Shown piece by piece: positions 28,880 through 38,569 of a stretch of 64,000 nucleotides of DNA. The position numbers and the translations under genes were made by a program. Within the stretch, counting starts at the first letter, position 1, and the number at the start of each line of letters is the position of its first letter. The stretch spans positions 38,300,776-38,364,775 of the forward strand of contig NC_090709.1 of the NCBI RefSeq assembly GCF_040954835.1, written 5' to 3'. This stretch comes from Lepisosteus oculatus. Taxonomy: Eukaryota; Chordata; Actinopteri; Semionotiformes; Lepisosteidae. The notes beneath the pieces were generated by a model. It saw only the letters and a program-made list of their open reading frames with translations, ran no database searches and was not told where the DNA came from.

Positions 28880-29725
28880 ACACAAACATAACTCTCAGAC
28901 TACAAGAGCCCTCCTTACTGAGCACAATGTCCTGAATAAGAGTCAGACTGGCTTCCTACCACACCGCCACACATTCCATCACATTTACACCTGGGCTCTG
29001 ACAGCCCATCTCGGCCCAGAGCAGCAGAGCCTGGCACTGTTGGAGCAGGACTGTCACACCTGGGCACTGCCAGCCCATCTGGACCCAGAACAGCAGAGCC
29101 TGGCACTGTTGGAGCAGTACTGTCAGACCTGGGCACTGCCAGCCCACCTGAACCCAGAACAGCAGAGCCTGGCACTGCTGGGGCAGGACTGTCACAACTG
29201 GGCACTGCTGGAGCAGGACTGTCAGACCTGGGCACTGCCAGCCCATCTGGACCCAGAACAGCAGAGGCTGGCACTTTTGGAGCAGGACTGTCAGACCTGT
29301 AGATAATGACGTGACCGGAGACTCCAGGGTCTTGGTTTTCCAGAAGAGATCTAGATCTCAGGAAAACAGTAACAACTACACACTGAACAACAACAATTTG
29401 GAACACAACCAACTACACATACCTCTGACTGACAATCAGTTCATCTGAGAGTTTTCCTTGCAGTGAAGTCACTTTAGGAGAAGGCACACAGGGCTTTCCA
29501 TGCCAGTAAAAGGAGGCTCTACAACATCAATCCCCCAATACAATTGGCTCTGAATATTAAAAGTGCAATCAAACCCTTTGCCCTATGCAGCAGGGAAGTG
29601 TAGGATCCCTTCACTGAGCAAGATTACACTAAATGGGACCAACAGCCTGTAGATACTCCACGCACAGAGTTCTGTAAAAACATCCTCCCAACTGGAATGC
29701 TACAGAATCCTAAACAGACAATACA
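28880..29725 (+). pseudogene. Non-LTR retrotransposon relic (reverse transcriptase), broken
   Basis: Translated fragments in shifting frames follow the order of a fish LINE reverse transcriptase. A finger-region piece (HNVLNKSQTGFLPHRHT) lies near 28922-28975. The segment that normally follows the catalytic YADD motif (QQSLALLEQYCQTWAL) spans about 28994-29301. Then come a piece like FQKRSRSQENSNNYTLNN near 29328, an INPPIQLALNI-like piece near 29543, and TEQDYTKWDQQP near 29614. The last resembles QDYTQWDKHP of the LINE in zbtb22 intron 1, so both probably belong to one family. Near 29697 the reading jumps to LECYRILNRQYT, which in that LINE lies about 110 residues further on, so an internal deletion is likely. 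The core catalytic part is missing. The clade is uncertain; an I/Nimb-like element is one possibility. It directly abuts the satellite. Confidence 0.7.
28994..29301 (+). repeat. 69-bp in-frame tandem expansion inside LINE reverse transcriptase
   Basis: Three full units and two partial ones encode a 23-residue repeat (ALPAHLDPEQQSLALLEQYC plus QTW). The frame stays open because 69 is divisible by 3. The unit matches the LINE reverse-transcriptase stretch just after the YADD region, so it is an internal duplication of retrotransposon sequence and not a host protein repeat. Confidence 0.7.
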
Positions 29726-29727
29726 CG

Positions 29728-30110
29728 CAACACACACTAACTCTGTTAACCATAACATTATGCGATGGTACCATTCATTTGTAACAAATCGTACACAGTA
29801 TGTCAGGCTCAACAAAACTCTTTTCGCGTCACGATCTATGAGCACAGGTGCCCCTCATAGATCATAGATCATAGCCTCAGGGCTGTGTGAGCTCTCCAGT
29901 GCTGTTCACACTTTATACAAATGATTGTACAAGCAGTAGTCAAAGCATCTTCATTTTCACATTCTCAGACAATACAGCTGTCCTGAACAGCATCGCCAGT
30001 TAATGCATAGTCAGAAATCCAAAGGGTTGTGCAATGCCTCTTCCAGACAGCTTTGAATCTCAAGAAAACACAACGCATCTGAAAATGACTTTTCTACAAA
30101 TGCATCTGCA
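29728..30110 (+). pseudogene. Second non-LTR retrotransposon relic (reverse transcriptase core)
   Basis: The + strand translates to recognisable reverse-transcriptase motifs of another LINE type. WYHSFVTNRTQYVRLNKTLF lies near 29766-29825. STGAP near 29840 is followed, after a roughly 20-bp insertion made of CATAGAT repeats, by PQGCVSSPVLFTLYTND near 29876-29926. FTFSDNTAVLNSIAS near 29955-30000 occupies the place of the catalytic FADD/YADD block, with the second aspartate replaced by asparagine. Weak similarity continues to about 30100. Frameshifts and the insertion show it is dead. The motif style suggests an L2/CR1/Rex-like element; this is judged from memory of the motifs. Confidence 0.65.
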
Positions 30111-30359
30111 GGAAGGGGCGACTCGTCCATCCATCGTCCAGCAGTCCCACTCTACAGCACATCAGGGAAACACGTGTAAAATCAGCGCCTTCGGGTTGCT
30201 TTACAAATATATTATGTAATACGATGCGTATATTCAAGGTCATGTTAACTTGCACTGTTTGTGTGTGTTGTGAGTTCTGGTGTGAATGAAACATGGCTGC
30301 TGTGATGCAGATAACGTTCAGAGAAACTCCAGCTCTCGGTGGTTAAGAATATTAAACCT
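30111..30359. other. Unassigned spacer
   Basis: No gene, RNA or clear repeat is recognised in this 250-bp stretch between the LINE relic and the minisatellite flank. Confidence 0.5.
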
Positions 30360-30471
30360 TTACTGACCACAGTGGTGTTGAAAGCGAAGCTCCACTCGTG
30401 TCTGTCGGGAGCTCCTCAGAGCCTCAGCTGCAGAGACCGGCCTGGAGACGCCCATCCTTCTGACTTGAAAC
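30360..30471 (-). CDS. Candidate terminal exon of an unrecognised minus-strand gene
   Basis: On the minus strand a splice-acceptor-like CACCTGTCAG ends at 30472. From 30471 one nucleotide plus 36 codons run to a TAA at 30360 (ending RVELRFQHHCGQ). The candidate first exon at 34172-33955 ends with two spare bases, so joining the two keeps the frame and gives 109 residues. I do not recognise the product and see no domain. The phase match has a one-in-three chance of arising randomly, and no polyadenylation signal was found downstream. Treat this as a hypothesis only. The much longer open frame that runs into this segment is minisatellite and not protein. Confidence 0.18.
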
Positions 30472-30544
30472 CTGACAGGTGATGAACAGGAAAGGTTTTT
30501 ACTCGTGTGTCGGCACACCTGGAGTGACGGACTGGTTGGCGTTG

Positions 30545-33500
30545 CAGCCCTGCATGCAGACTCCACACAGACAGCACCCCAGGAAACTGAACCCATGAGA
30601 ACAGGGGCAGAGCATGCAGACTCCACACAGACAGCACCCCAGGAACAGGGCCCATGAGAACAGGGGCAGAGCATGCAGACTCCACACAGACAGCACCCCA
30701 GGACACCAGACCCATGAGAACAGGGGCAGAGCATGCAGACTCCACACAGACAGCACCCCAGGACACCAGACCCATGAGAACAGGGGCAGAGCATGCAGAC
30801 TCCACACAGACAGCACCCCAGGACACCGGACCCATGAGAACAGGGGCAGAGCATGCAGACTCCACACAGACAGCACCCCAGGAACAGGACCCATGAGAAC
30901 AGGGGCAGAGCATGCAGACAGCACCCCAGGAACAGGACCCATGAGAACAGGGGCAGAGCATGCAGACCCACATAGACAGCACCCCATGAACAGGACCCAT
31001 GAGAATAGGGGCAGAGCATGCAGACTCCACACAGACAGCACCCCAGGAACAGGGCCCATGAGAATAGGGGCAGAGCATGCAGACTCCACACAGACAGCAC
31101 CCCAGGACACCAGACCCATGAGAACAGGGGCAGAGCATGCAGACTCCACACAGACAGCACCCCAGGAACAGGACCCATGAGAACAGGGGCAGAGCATGCA
31201 GACTCCACACAGACAGCACCCCAGGAACAGGACCCATGAGAACAGGGGCAGAGCATGCAGACTCCACACAGACAGCACCCCAGGAAACTGAACCCATGAG
31301 AACAGGGGCAGAGCATGCAGACTCCACACAGACAGCACCCCAGGACACCAGACCCATGAGAACAGGGGCAGAGCATGCAGACTCCACACAGACAGCACCC
31401 CAGGACACCAGACCCATGAGAACAGGGGGCAGAGCATGTAGACTCCACACAGACAGCACCCCAGGACACCAGACCCATGAGAACAGGGGCAGAGCATGTA
31501 GACTCCACACAGACAGCACCCCAGGACACCAGACCCATGAGAACACAGGCAGAGCATGCAGACCCACACAGACAGCACCCCAGGAACAGGACCCATGAGA
31601 ACAGGGGGCAGAGCATGCAGACTCCACACAGACAGCACCCCAGGACACCAGACCCATGAGAACAAGGACAGAGCATGCAGACTCCACACAGACAGCACCC
31701 CAGGACACCAGACCCATGAGAACAGGGGCAGAGCATGCAGACTTCACACAGACAGCACCCCAGGACACCAGACCCATGAGAACAGGGGCAGAGCATGCAG
31801 ACTCCACACAGACAGCACCCCAGGACACCGGACCCATGAGAACAGGGGCAGAGCATGCAGACTCCACACAGACAGCACCCCAGGAACAGGGCCCATGAGA
31901 ACAGGGGCAGAGCATGCAGACTCCACACAGACAGCACCCCAGGACACCAGACCCATGAGAACAGGGGCAGAGCATGCAGACTCCACACAGACAGCACCCC
32001 AGGACACCAGACCCATGAGAACAGGGGCAGAGCATGCAGACTCCACACAGACAGCACCCCAGGACACCGGACCCATGAGAACAGGGGCAGAGCATGCAGA
32101 CTCCACACAGACAGCACCCCAGGAACAGGACCCATGAGAACAGGGGCAGAGCATGCAGACAGCACCCCAGGAACAGGACCCATGAGAACAGGGGCAGAGC
32201 ATGCAGACCCACACAGACAGCACCCCATGAACAGGACCCATGAGAATAGGGGCAGAGCATGCAGACTCCACACAGACAGCACCCCAGGAACAGGGCCCAT
32301 GAGAATAGGGGCAGAGCATGCAGACTCCACACAGACAGCACCCCAGGACACCAGACCCATGAGAACAGGGGCAGAGCATGCAGACTCCACACAGACAGCA
32401 CCCCAGGAACAGGACCCATGAGAACAGGGGCAGAGCATGCAGACTCCACACAGACAGCACCCCAGGACACCAGACCCATGAGAACAGGGGGCAGAGCATG
32501 TAGACTCCACACAGACAGCACCCCAGGACACCAGACCCATGAGAACAGGGGCAGAGCATGTAGACTCCACACAGACAGCACCCCAGGAAACTGAACCCAT
32601 GAGAACAGGGGCAGAGCATGCAGACTCCACACAGACAGCACCCCAGGAAACTGAACCCATGAGAACAGGGGCAGAGCATGCAGACTCCACACAGACAGCA
32701 CCCCAGGAAACTGAACCCATGAGAACAGGGGCAGAGCATGCAGACTCCACACAGACAGCACCCCAGGACACCAGACCCATGAGAACAGGGGCAGAGCATG
32801 CAGACTTCACACAGACAGCACCCCAGGACACCAGACCCATGAGAACAGGGGCAGAGCATGCAGACTCCACACAGACAGCACCCCAGGACACCGGACCCAT
32901 GAGAACAGGGGCAGAGCATGCAGACTCCACACAGACAGCACCCCAGGAACAGGGCCCATGAGAACAGGGGCAGAGCATGCAGACTCCACACAGACAGCAC
33001 CCCAGGACACCAGACCCATGAGAACAGGGGCAGAGCATGCAGACTCCACACAGACAGCACCCCAGGAACAGGACTCATGAGAACAGGGGCAGAGCATGCA
33101 GACCCACACAGACAGCACCCCATGAACAGGACCCATGAGAATAGGGGCAGAGCATGCAGACTCCACACAGACAGCACCCCAGGAACAGGGCCCATGAGAA
33201 TAGGGGCAGAGCATGCAGACTCCACACAGACAGCACCCCAGGACACCAGACCCATGAGAACAGGGGCAGAGCATGCAGACTCCACACAGACAGCACCCCA
33301 GGAACAGGACCCATGAGAACAGGGGCAGAGCATGCAGACTCCACACAGACAGCACCCCAGGACACCAGACCCATGAGAACAGGGGCAGAGCATGCAGACT
33401 CCACACAGACAGCACCCCAGGACACCAGACCCATGAGAACAGGGGCAGAGCATGCAGACTCCACACAGACAGCACCCCAGGAAACTGAACCCATGAGAAC

Positions 33501-33910
33501 AGGGGCAGAGCATGCAGACTCCACACAGACAGCACCCCAGGAAACTGAACCCATGAGAACAGGGGCAGAGCATGCAGACTCCACACAGACAGCACCCCAG
33601 GAAACTGAACCCATGAGAACAGGGGCAGAGCATGCAGACTCCACACAGACAGCACCCCAGGACACCAGACCCATGAGAACAGGGGGCAGAGCATGCAGAC
33701 TCCACACAGACAGCACCCCAGGACACCAGACCCATGAGAACAGGGGCAGAGCATGCAGACTCCACACAGACAGCACCCCAGGACACCAGACCCATGAGAA
33801 CAGGGGCAGAGCATGCAGACTCCACACAGACAGCACCCCAGGAAACTGAACCCATGAGAACCGGGGGCAGAGCATGCAAACTCCACACAGACAGCACCCC
33901 AGGAACTAAA
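30545..33910 (-). repeat. 57-60 bp minisatellite, probably SINE-derived
   Basis: About 57 copies of a unit containing GCAGACTCCACACAGACAGC, then ACCCCAGGACACCAGACCC and ATGAGAACAGGGGCAGAGCA. Variants alternate ACACCAG, ACACCGG, AACAGGG and AAACTGA after CCCCAGG. The last copy continues into CCCAGGAACTAAATCCAGGC and CTCCCAGCGCTGC. That order (CATGCAAACTCCACACAGAC, then AGGA, then AACCCAGG) is the familiar end of a tRNA-derived SINE-like fish repeat read in reverse, so the array probably grew from such an element. The strand given is that of the presumed SINE and is an inference. The unit has no stop in some frames, which makes artefactual open frames up to 892 codons on the minus strand. Confidence 0.9.
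30902..33220. repeat. Higher-order duplication within the 60-bp minisatellite
   Basis: A distinctive run (a shortened unit CATGCAGACAGCACCCCAGG, then a CATGCAGACCCACA unit, then CACCCCATGAACAGG and GAGAATAGGGG) occurs near 30911 and again near 32152, about 1.24 kb later. A third, partial version lies near 33090. Blocks of about 20 units were therefore duplicated together. Confidence 0.7.
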
Positions 33911-33954
33911 TCCAGGCTCCCAGCGCTGCCACCCACGGCGCCGCTGTCTCTCAC

Positions 33955-34172
33955 CTCCACTTGCAGATCATGACGCGACCGGAGACCGGAGACTCCTCAC
34001 TCCTGCAGGAGGAGGCGCCGACGGACTCGCTCATGGTGCAGTGAGCCCAGCGGTGTGAGGCTGGTGTCCAGCGCTGATATTTCTCCACCAGCTGCGTGTT
34101 TCCCCGACAGTCCTGTCCCACATCCTGCGACACACGATAGGCTCCACTTCTCAACGGTTCTTCCTCACTCAT
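33955..34172 (-). CDS. Candidate first coding exon, unrecognised minus-strand gene
   Basis: The minus strand has an open frame of 72 codons plus two bases from ATG at 34172 (begins MSEEEPLRSGAYRVSQ, ends SGRVMICKW), followed by a good donor context, GTGGAG|GTGAGAG. A second in-frame ATG lies at the MSESVGASSC position, so the real start is uncertain. No known domain is recognised. A ZNF143-like promoter motif lies about 520 bp upstream at 34691. The next possible exon would be at 30471-30360, across the minisatellite. The segment around 33966-33990 (ATCATGACGCGACCGGAGA) resembles 29305-29325 (ATAATGACGTGACCGGAGA). Part of it may therefore be a dispersed repeat, which weakens the gene call. 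Confidence 0.22.
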
Positions 34173-34690
34173 GTAATATCAGCAAAGATGCTCCTGACAA
34201 CGAGTTTTGAGCTACGGCTCCTGTTTTCCTCGCCGATTAGATTAAAAAAGCCGGCTGTTGACCTGCTGGAGGTCAGACCCGCTCCGGCAACCACGTTTTA
34301 TTTAACAAAGTAAAATAAACCCAGGAGAAAAGTTTGCAAACCAGGCAGGGGAGTGAAGAAACCCACGGACACGACGGCAGTGGGTTTTGTTTCTTTGCTG
34401 GGCAGGACGAGCGCTGAAGACACGCTAGAGAACAATACTGCTCTTTACACAAACAGGTTCAACGGGTCAATGAAGAGCAGGTTGGCACAGCCGTTATGTT
34501 GTCTGAATTAGAAAGAGTCTGAAGACTTTGCTCGTTTCTTCCCAAGGCAAGAAACAGCTCCTGCCGAGTCCGTCTTGTAAGAGAGACATAGAAATCCGCG
34601 ACACGATACATACGCTGAAATTGTATAATTATTTCTGACGTTCAATCAAATCTGCGCAACACGTGTGGAGCGCAGTCCAGAGTACTAGAG
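34173..34690. other. Unassigned, possible 5' flank
   Basis: No repeat or coding region is recognised. If the minus-strand exon at 33955-34172 is real, this would be its 5' flank. Confidence 0.4.
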
Positions 34691-34709
34691 ACTACATTTC
34701 CCATAAGCC
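34691..34709 (+). promoter_or_regulatory. ZNF143/SBF-like promoter motif
   Basis: ACTACATTTCCCATAAGCC closely resembles the ZNF143/THAP11 (Staf) promoter motif ACTACAATTCCCAGAATGC. It is a core-promoter signature, often at divergent promoters. It could serve the candidate minus-strand exon below 34172 or an unseen transcript, but similar sequences also occur in repeats. Confidence 0.45.
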
Positions 34710-34749
34710 CCGTGGGCCACTTCCTTTTGACCTAATCGATTCGCGTCTT

Positions 34750-35280
34750 TTTTATTTTAAATTATAACAACAATACATGCCATACAAACAAGAATACATA
34801 TAACACAGAGTATAGTCAGGGGTACATACAATAATAAATGTACATTTTATGCAAAAAGATTAAACAAGTAATCTTGTTAAATAGTAAACAAAAGCAGATA
34901 AGGTCCGTACATGTTTCAAATTGTCTGTACAGACCTATTTACATCTGTTTTAAACTGTTCAGACATGGGTCTCCTCCCACACCATTTCGTTAATTATCAT
35001 ATCGTGCAAGTATCATATTTTTTAAAAATACAAACGATATTTTCATATTACTTTCAATTGGTTTAAAAGTAGCATTATTTTACTTCTTTAAAAGTAATGT
35101 CATTATTAGTTTCCTTCTTTACATTATCTTTCAGAGTTGGCGACACAAAGTCACAGTTATCATCTGTATTGATTTTCAATCTGCACAACGAGGCTCTGTA
35201 CGGAGGCGCTGCAAGACTCGCCGCCATAGACTCGTGTATCTCTCTCGCCACCCAGTGGACTTTTCTCGGAAGTGCAATTC
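34750..35280 (+). repeat. Diverged dispersed repeat, copy A
   Basis: AT-rich sequence sharing ordered blocks with 35340-35845 and 36640-37360: a TACATA/AGATTAAAC segment, TTTACATCTGTTTTAAACTG, GATATTTTCATATTACTTTC (35036), then CATCTGTATTGATTTTCAAT (35163) and CCATAGACTCGTGTATCTC (35224). No protein is recognised. It is an old, unidentified mobile or duplicated element. Confidence 0.6.
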
Positions 35281-35330
35281 TTTTTAAACTTTTTTTTATT
35301 GTAGCAATACAATTGATACAACAAGAGTAT

Positions 35331-35370
35331 AGATAGATAAGACATTATTGATCCCAAAAGGAATTTAATG
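35331..35370 (-). repeat. Retroposon tail-like GATA/TTATTGATCCC motif
   Basis: AGATAGATAAGACATTATTG followed by ATCCCAAAAGGAATTTA resembles the (GATA)n plus TTTATTGATCCC-GGAAATT end of a repeat seen throughout fish genomes. It marks the start of the copy B region. Confidence 0.5.
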
Positions 35371-35845
35371 ATAGCAAATCAATAATGTCACCAGGGTACA
35401 TAGCATAATATAGTTACACTTCTGAAAAAAAGATTAAACCAGATTAATAAAGATAAGGGTTGATATAGTCTGTAAATAGACTTTTACATCTATTTAAAAT
35501 GTTCTAACAGGACTCTTCCCAGATCATTTCACTTCATATATAATAACGTGCACGTATGATAATGAAGTCGATTAAAAAGATATTTTCATGTTAATTTCAA
35601 TGGGATTAAAAATTAACATACCATCTGTTTCATTAAAGTACGGTTAATTTTAGCCTCAAATCAGTCCAGAATGTTTTTATAGCACAAAATAACCAAAATA
35701 CATGTTAAGTCTCCGGGCTGCTTTCAGAAACCATCTGTATTGATTTCCAATCTCTGCACAAGATCGCTTTAAGACACACCGCCATAGACTCGTGTATCTC
35801 TGTCGCCGCCCAGTGGACATTTCTCGCAAGTGTCACCGAATTCAG
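35340..35845 (+). repeat. Diverged dispersed repeat, copy B
   Basis: Ordered match to copy A, shifted by about 540-560 bp: GATATTTTCATGTTAATTTC (35578) matches 35036, CATCTGTATTGATTTCCAAT matches 35163, and CCATAGACTCGTGTATCTC (35782) matches 35224. It contains no coding region. Confidence 0.6.
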
Positions 35846-35860
35846 TAAAGTCCCGGAATT

Positions 35861-36345
35861 TAAATTGTGATTGGACGAGAGCCGTATACCTCCCGCCTTC
35901 GGATGAAATCTCGACGCTGATTGGACAAAGCCATCGACGCTCAGCTCGATGACCAGTAAATCCGTGGTGATTGGCCTAGTGCCGCTTCACTCACGGTGAG
36001 GGCGGTAACTTCGCTGCGGTACACGGAAATCCGCGATGATTGGTTCAGAGCCCAGTCACTCAAGATGAGGGCGGTATTTCCGTGGAAGAACACGGACGTC
36101 CGCAGTGATTGGCAAAGAGCCGTGTCACTCACGTTAGGGCGTTAACTCCGTGGCTATAGCAGGAAGCAAAACAAAACCTGACGATATTTTTGTTTTGAAT
36201 TGTTATATGTTCTCTTGTTTGTATTGTAATGTTTGTTCTTTTTTTAAGCATAAATACAATTTTTTTTTTAAAAAAAAGGAAGCGAAACAAAATATGTAAA
36301 AAGTAGCGGGAACTCCACGGTGATTGGCCAGAAGCCGTGTCACTC
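35861..36345 (+). promoter_or_regulatory. Cluster of CCAAT boxes (ATTGG) in a tandem promoter-like array
   Basis: ATTGG, the reverse of the NF-Y CCAAT box, occurs at 35870, 35920, 35970, 36039, 36108 and 36323. From 35960 the units share a frame of roughly 69 bp: a CCG or ACGG lead, GTGATTGG, an AGAGCC-like segment, TCACTCACGGTGAGGGC and TAACTCCG. Clusters of regularly spaced CCAAT boxes are typical of vertebrate promoters. The box CTGATTGG at 35918 equals the MHC class II Y-box core, but I see no convincing X-box at the proper distance. An open frame starting ATG at 36430 lies downstream, but its product is not recognisable. Confidence 0.5.
36161..36292 (+). mobile_element. Short retroposed insertion with 16-bp target-site duplication
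   Basis: A 100-bp AT-rich insert (36177-36276) ends in a T/A homopolymer run. It is flanked by AGGAAGCAAAACAAAA (36161-36176) and AGGAAGCGAAACAAAA (36277-36292), which differ at one base. This is the signature of target-primed retroposition. It splits the CCAAT-box array; removing it brings the last ATTGG box to about 99 bp from the previous one. Confidence 0.65.
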
Positions 36346-36639
36346 TCCGAATGTAAAAGGAAGTCACGCCTACCTCCAGCCAACGGCGGGTATGCGTAAC
36401 AACTGCGACGGATCCAGATTTGACGCATAATGAGCGCGGCGGCGCACTGCCGGTCCGTCGCTGAAGTCCGTGTGGTGCAGCGGTCCGGGATGCTGTGGTT
36501 CCGCTCTCTGCTTGTCAATCACTGCGGGCTCCTGGAAAACCGTATTTCAGGGCAGAGAGTTATTAGTGAACTCCAGACGTCGCCGGGGTGTTTGTTTACT
36601 GGCGGTCAGCTTACGTTGCTGATAAATTCGACTTTATTG

Positions 36640-37360
36640 TGTTTTGTCTTCTTTAACATTTATATTTCAATAATTAAAATGCAATTTAATAAACACAAGC
36701 GTACATTACAGATCCGCGGGGTACATTATACAGGCAAATAAAGATAAGGTACGCATAGCTTTCATGTTGTAACATTTAGGAAGCGCATTACTTCTACCAA
36801 GGAAAAAAAAATCTTCGAAAATTATATCGTGATGAGGAGATATCAACGATCATTTCAGTGTATGAGCTGTCCGTTATATTGTGCGATGATTTATACGGAT
36901 CCTCTAACAAGAACGAGTTTGCCCTGGAATCGATTCCACTGCCTAACCTGAAAGTCAGATCATGGTAACGGACGTATTGTATGGCGATTATGGTATTGCT
37001 CGACCCCATAAATTGGGCGAGAAGTACAATCTCGTAATTAGGAGATATATTATTTATATATTATAATATATAATATATTATTTATTATATTTGTTATTTA
37101 TACATATAATAACAAGCAGGTATAATGATTAAGTCAGTGATAAATTATATTTTTATATTTGTTTCAGCAGTATTAAGAAGTAACATAACATCTATTTCTC
37201 TAAAAGAAATGTCAGTATTAGAAACCTTCTTTACACAATTTTGCAGATAAATTTATCAACAGGACATAACCGAAACAAATGTTACGTTTCTGGGCTGCTT
37301 TTGAAAAAGAGCTATCATCTATATCCCTTTTAAATCTGTGCAGACAATGTGTCTTTATCG
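36640..37360 (+). repeat. Diverged dispersed repeat, copy C
   Basis: It shares the block order of copies A and B (GTACATTATACAGGCAAATA, AAGATAAGGTACG, TAATAACAAGCAGGTATAAT, TAACATAACATCTATTTCTC, TTTCTGGGCTGCTTTTGAAA) but is more diverged and contains an extra segment near 36790-37060. No coding potential is seen. Confidence 0.5.
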
Positions 37361-38095
37361 GGTCAGCTCCAAAATAGTCTGACTACATATTGTGAGTTTG
37401 CAAGAGGGATCTTCACTATTTATTAGTGCAAGTATAACTCAATATATGTTTACTTGTAGTCTTATAAAGGTTGTAAATTCTTCCATAGTTTCTGATGGAC
37501 TACTGTTACAGTTTCTTAAAAGCATCAATACCTCTCTAGGGGTAGTACTGGTTACAATGTATTATCAGACTTAGCACAAACATATCTATTCATGAAATCT
37601 GCTTAATTTTACATTTCGTCATCAACATCAGTTATTTTTTTTACCCAGGACGTACTATTTTTATCCCAGTTTTCACAGAACAGGGTTTTATTTCTCAAAA
37701 TTATTTATCTTCTTCATGGAAGCTGAGGGGTTTCCCAGCATCCAAATTACACTAAAGTAAAAACCCTATACCCTCTGCTTCCTGAAAGATTACATTATGG
37801 AAAAAATATACCCCACATACTTTGCTTAATTTTGTAAATAATTCTGTATCTATTTCATCTTTATAATAGTGTTAGATGTTCTAAATCCCCTCTTGTGTCT
37901 GTGTTCCACAAATAATAGTTAATATTAGTGCTATTTTAAGGTCATGGAGTTTATTCCTCTAAATAAATTTAATAAGGTTTAGAGTCAGTTCCCTCCCCCC
38001 CCCCCAATGATGAAAGGTGGTACAAACAAGATAAGTGAGACAAACCAACCTAGATAAACCCTCAGAGTTAGATAAAAGTATTCAACCATTTAAAA
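37361..38095. other. AT-rich intergenic DNA, nothing recognised
   Basis: The stretch is AT-rich with a C homopolymer near 37995-38006. I see no gene, RNA or clear repeat. Confidence 0.5.
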
Positions 38096-38099
38096 TCTT

Positions 38100-38500
38100 T
38101 AGACTCCACTCACAGCTCTTTACAATAATGGGGATACCCCTCCTCCTTCTCCTCCACCAGTGTGTACCCAACCTGGATGATGCTCCAGTACTCTCCCCAC
38201 ACACCAGCTCTCAGTGGGGAGGAGAGTGATGAAGCCAGTTCAGAGATGGGGGTGATTAGGAGACCATGACTGGTAAAGACCAGGGGGAAATTGGACCAGG
38301 ACACGGGGGTAACACCCCTACTCAGAGTGAGAAACGCCCTGGGGACTTGAATGACCAGGACCTCGGTTTTACACCTTTACGAAAAAGAAGATGCTCCAGC
38401 CATTGTAGGATGTGAGTATCAGCTCTCACTCCAGAGGAGACACAGGAGGTGTCACCCCACCAACACGGCGGCGCCGAAAGGACACCTAGAGGCAGAAACC
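38100..38500 (+). repeat. Common fish dispersed repeat
   Basis: Successive blocks (CTCTTTACAATAATGGGGAT, CAACCTGGATGATGCTCCAG, CACACCAGCTCTCAGTGGGG, ATTAGGAGACCATGACTGG, GGTAACACCCCTACTCAGAG, GAGAAACGCCCTGGGGACTT, CAGGACCTCGGTTTTACA) match, in order, a sequence I recall from very many ray-finned fish genomes. It is non-coding here. I do not know its class. Confidence 0.6.
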
Positions 38501-38569
38501 TCTGTATTCGGGGAGATATCTGCGCTCTGTGAATCTGCAGTTCACTTGCGCTTCCTAACTTATTCTCCA

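Noticed and set aside
30360..33960. Cysteine-rich open frames up to 892 codons on the minus strand.
   Set aside because: They are translations of the 57-60 bp minisatellite, with neighbouring frames and the opposite strand equally open.
35911..35930. MHC class II promoter, based on CTGATTGG.
   Set aside because: The Y-box core alone is generic NF-Y; no X1/X2 boxes are found at the fixed upstream distance and no class II exon follows.
36430..36741. Open frame MSAAAHCRSVAEVRVV... downstream of the CCAAT array.
   Set aside because: It has no recognisable domain, runs into AT-rich repeat copy C and has no clear splice donor. It is mentioned only as context for the promoter-like array.
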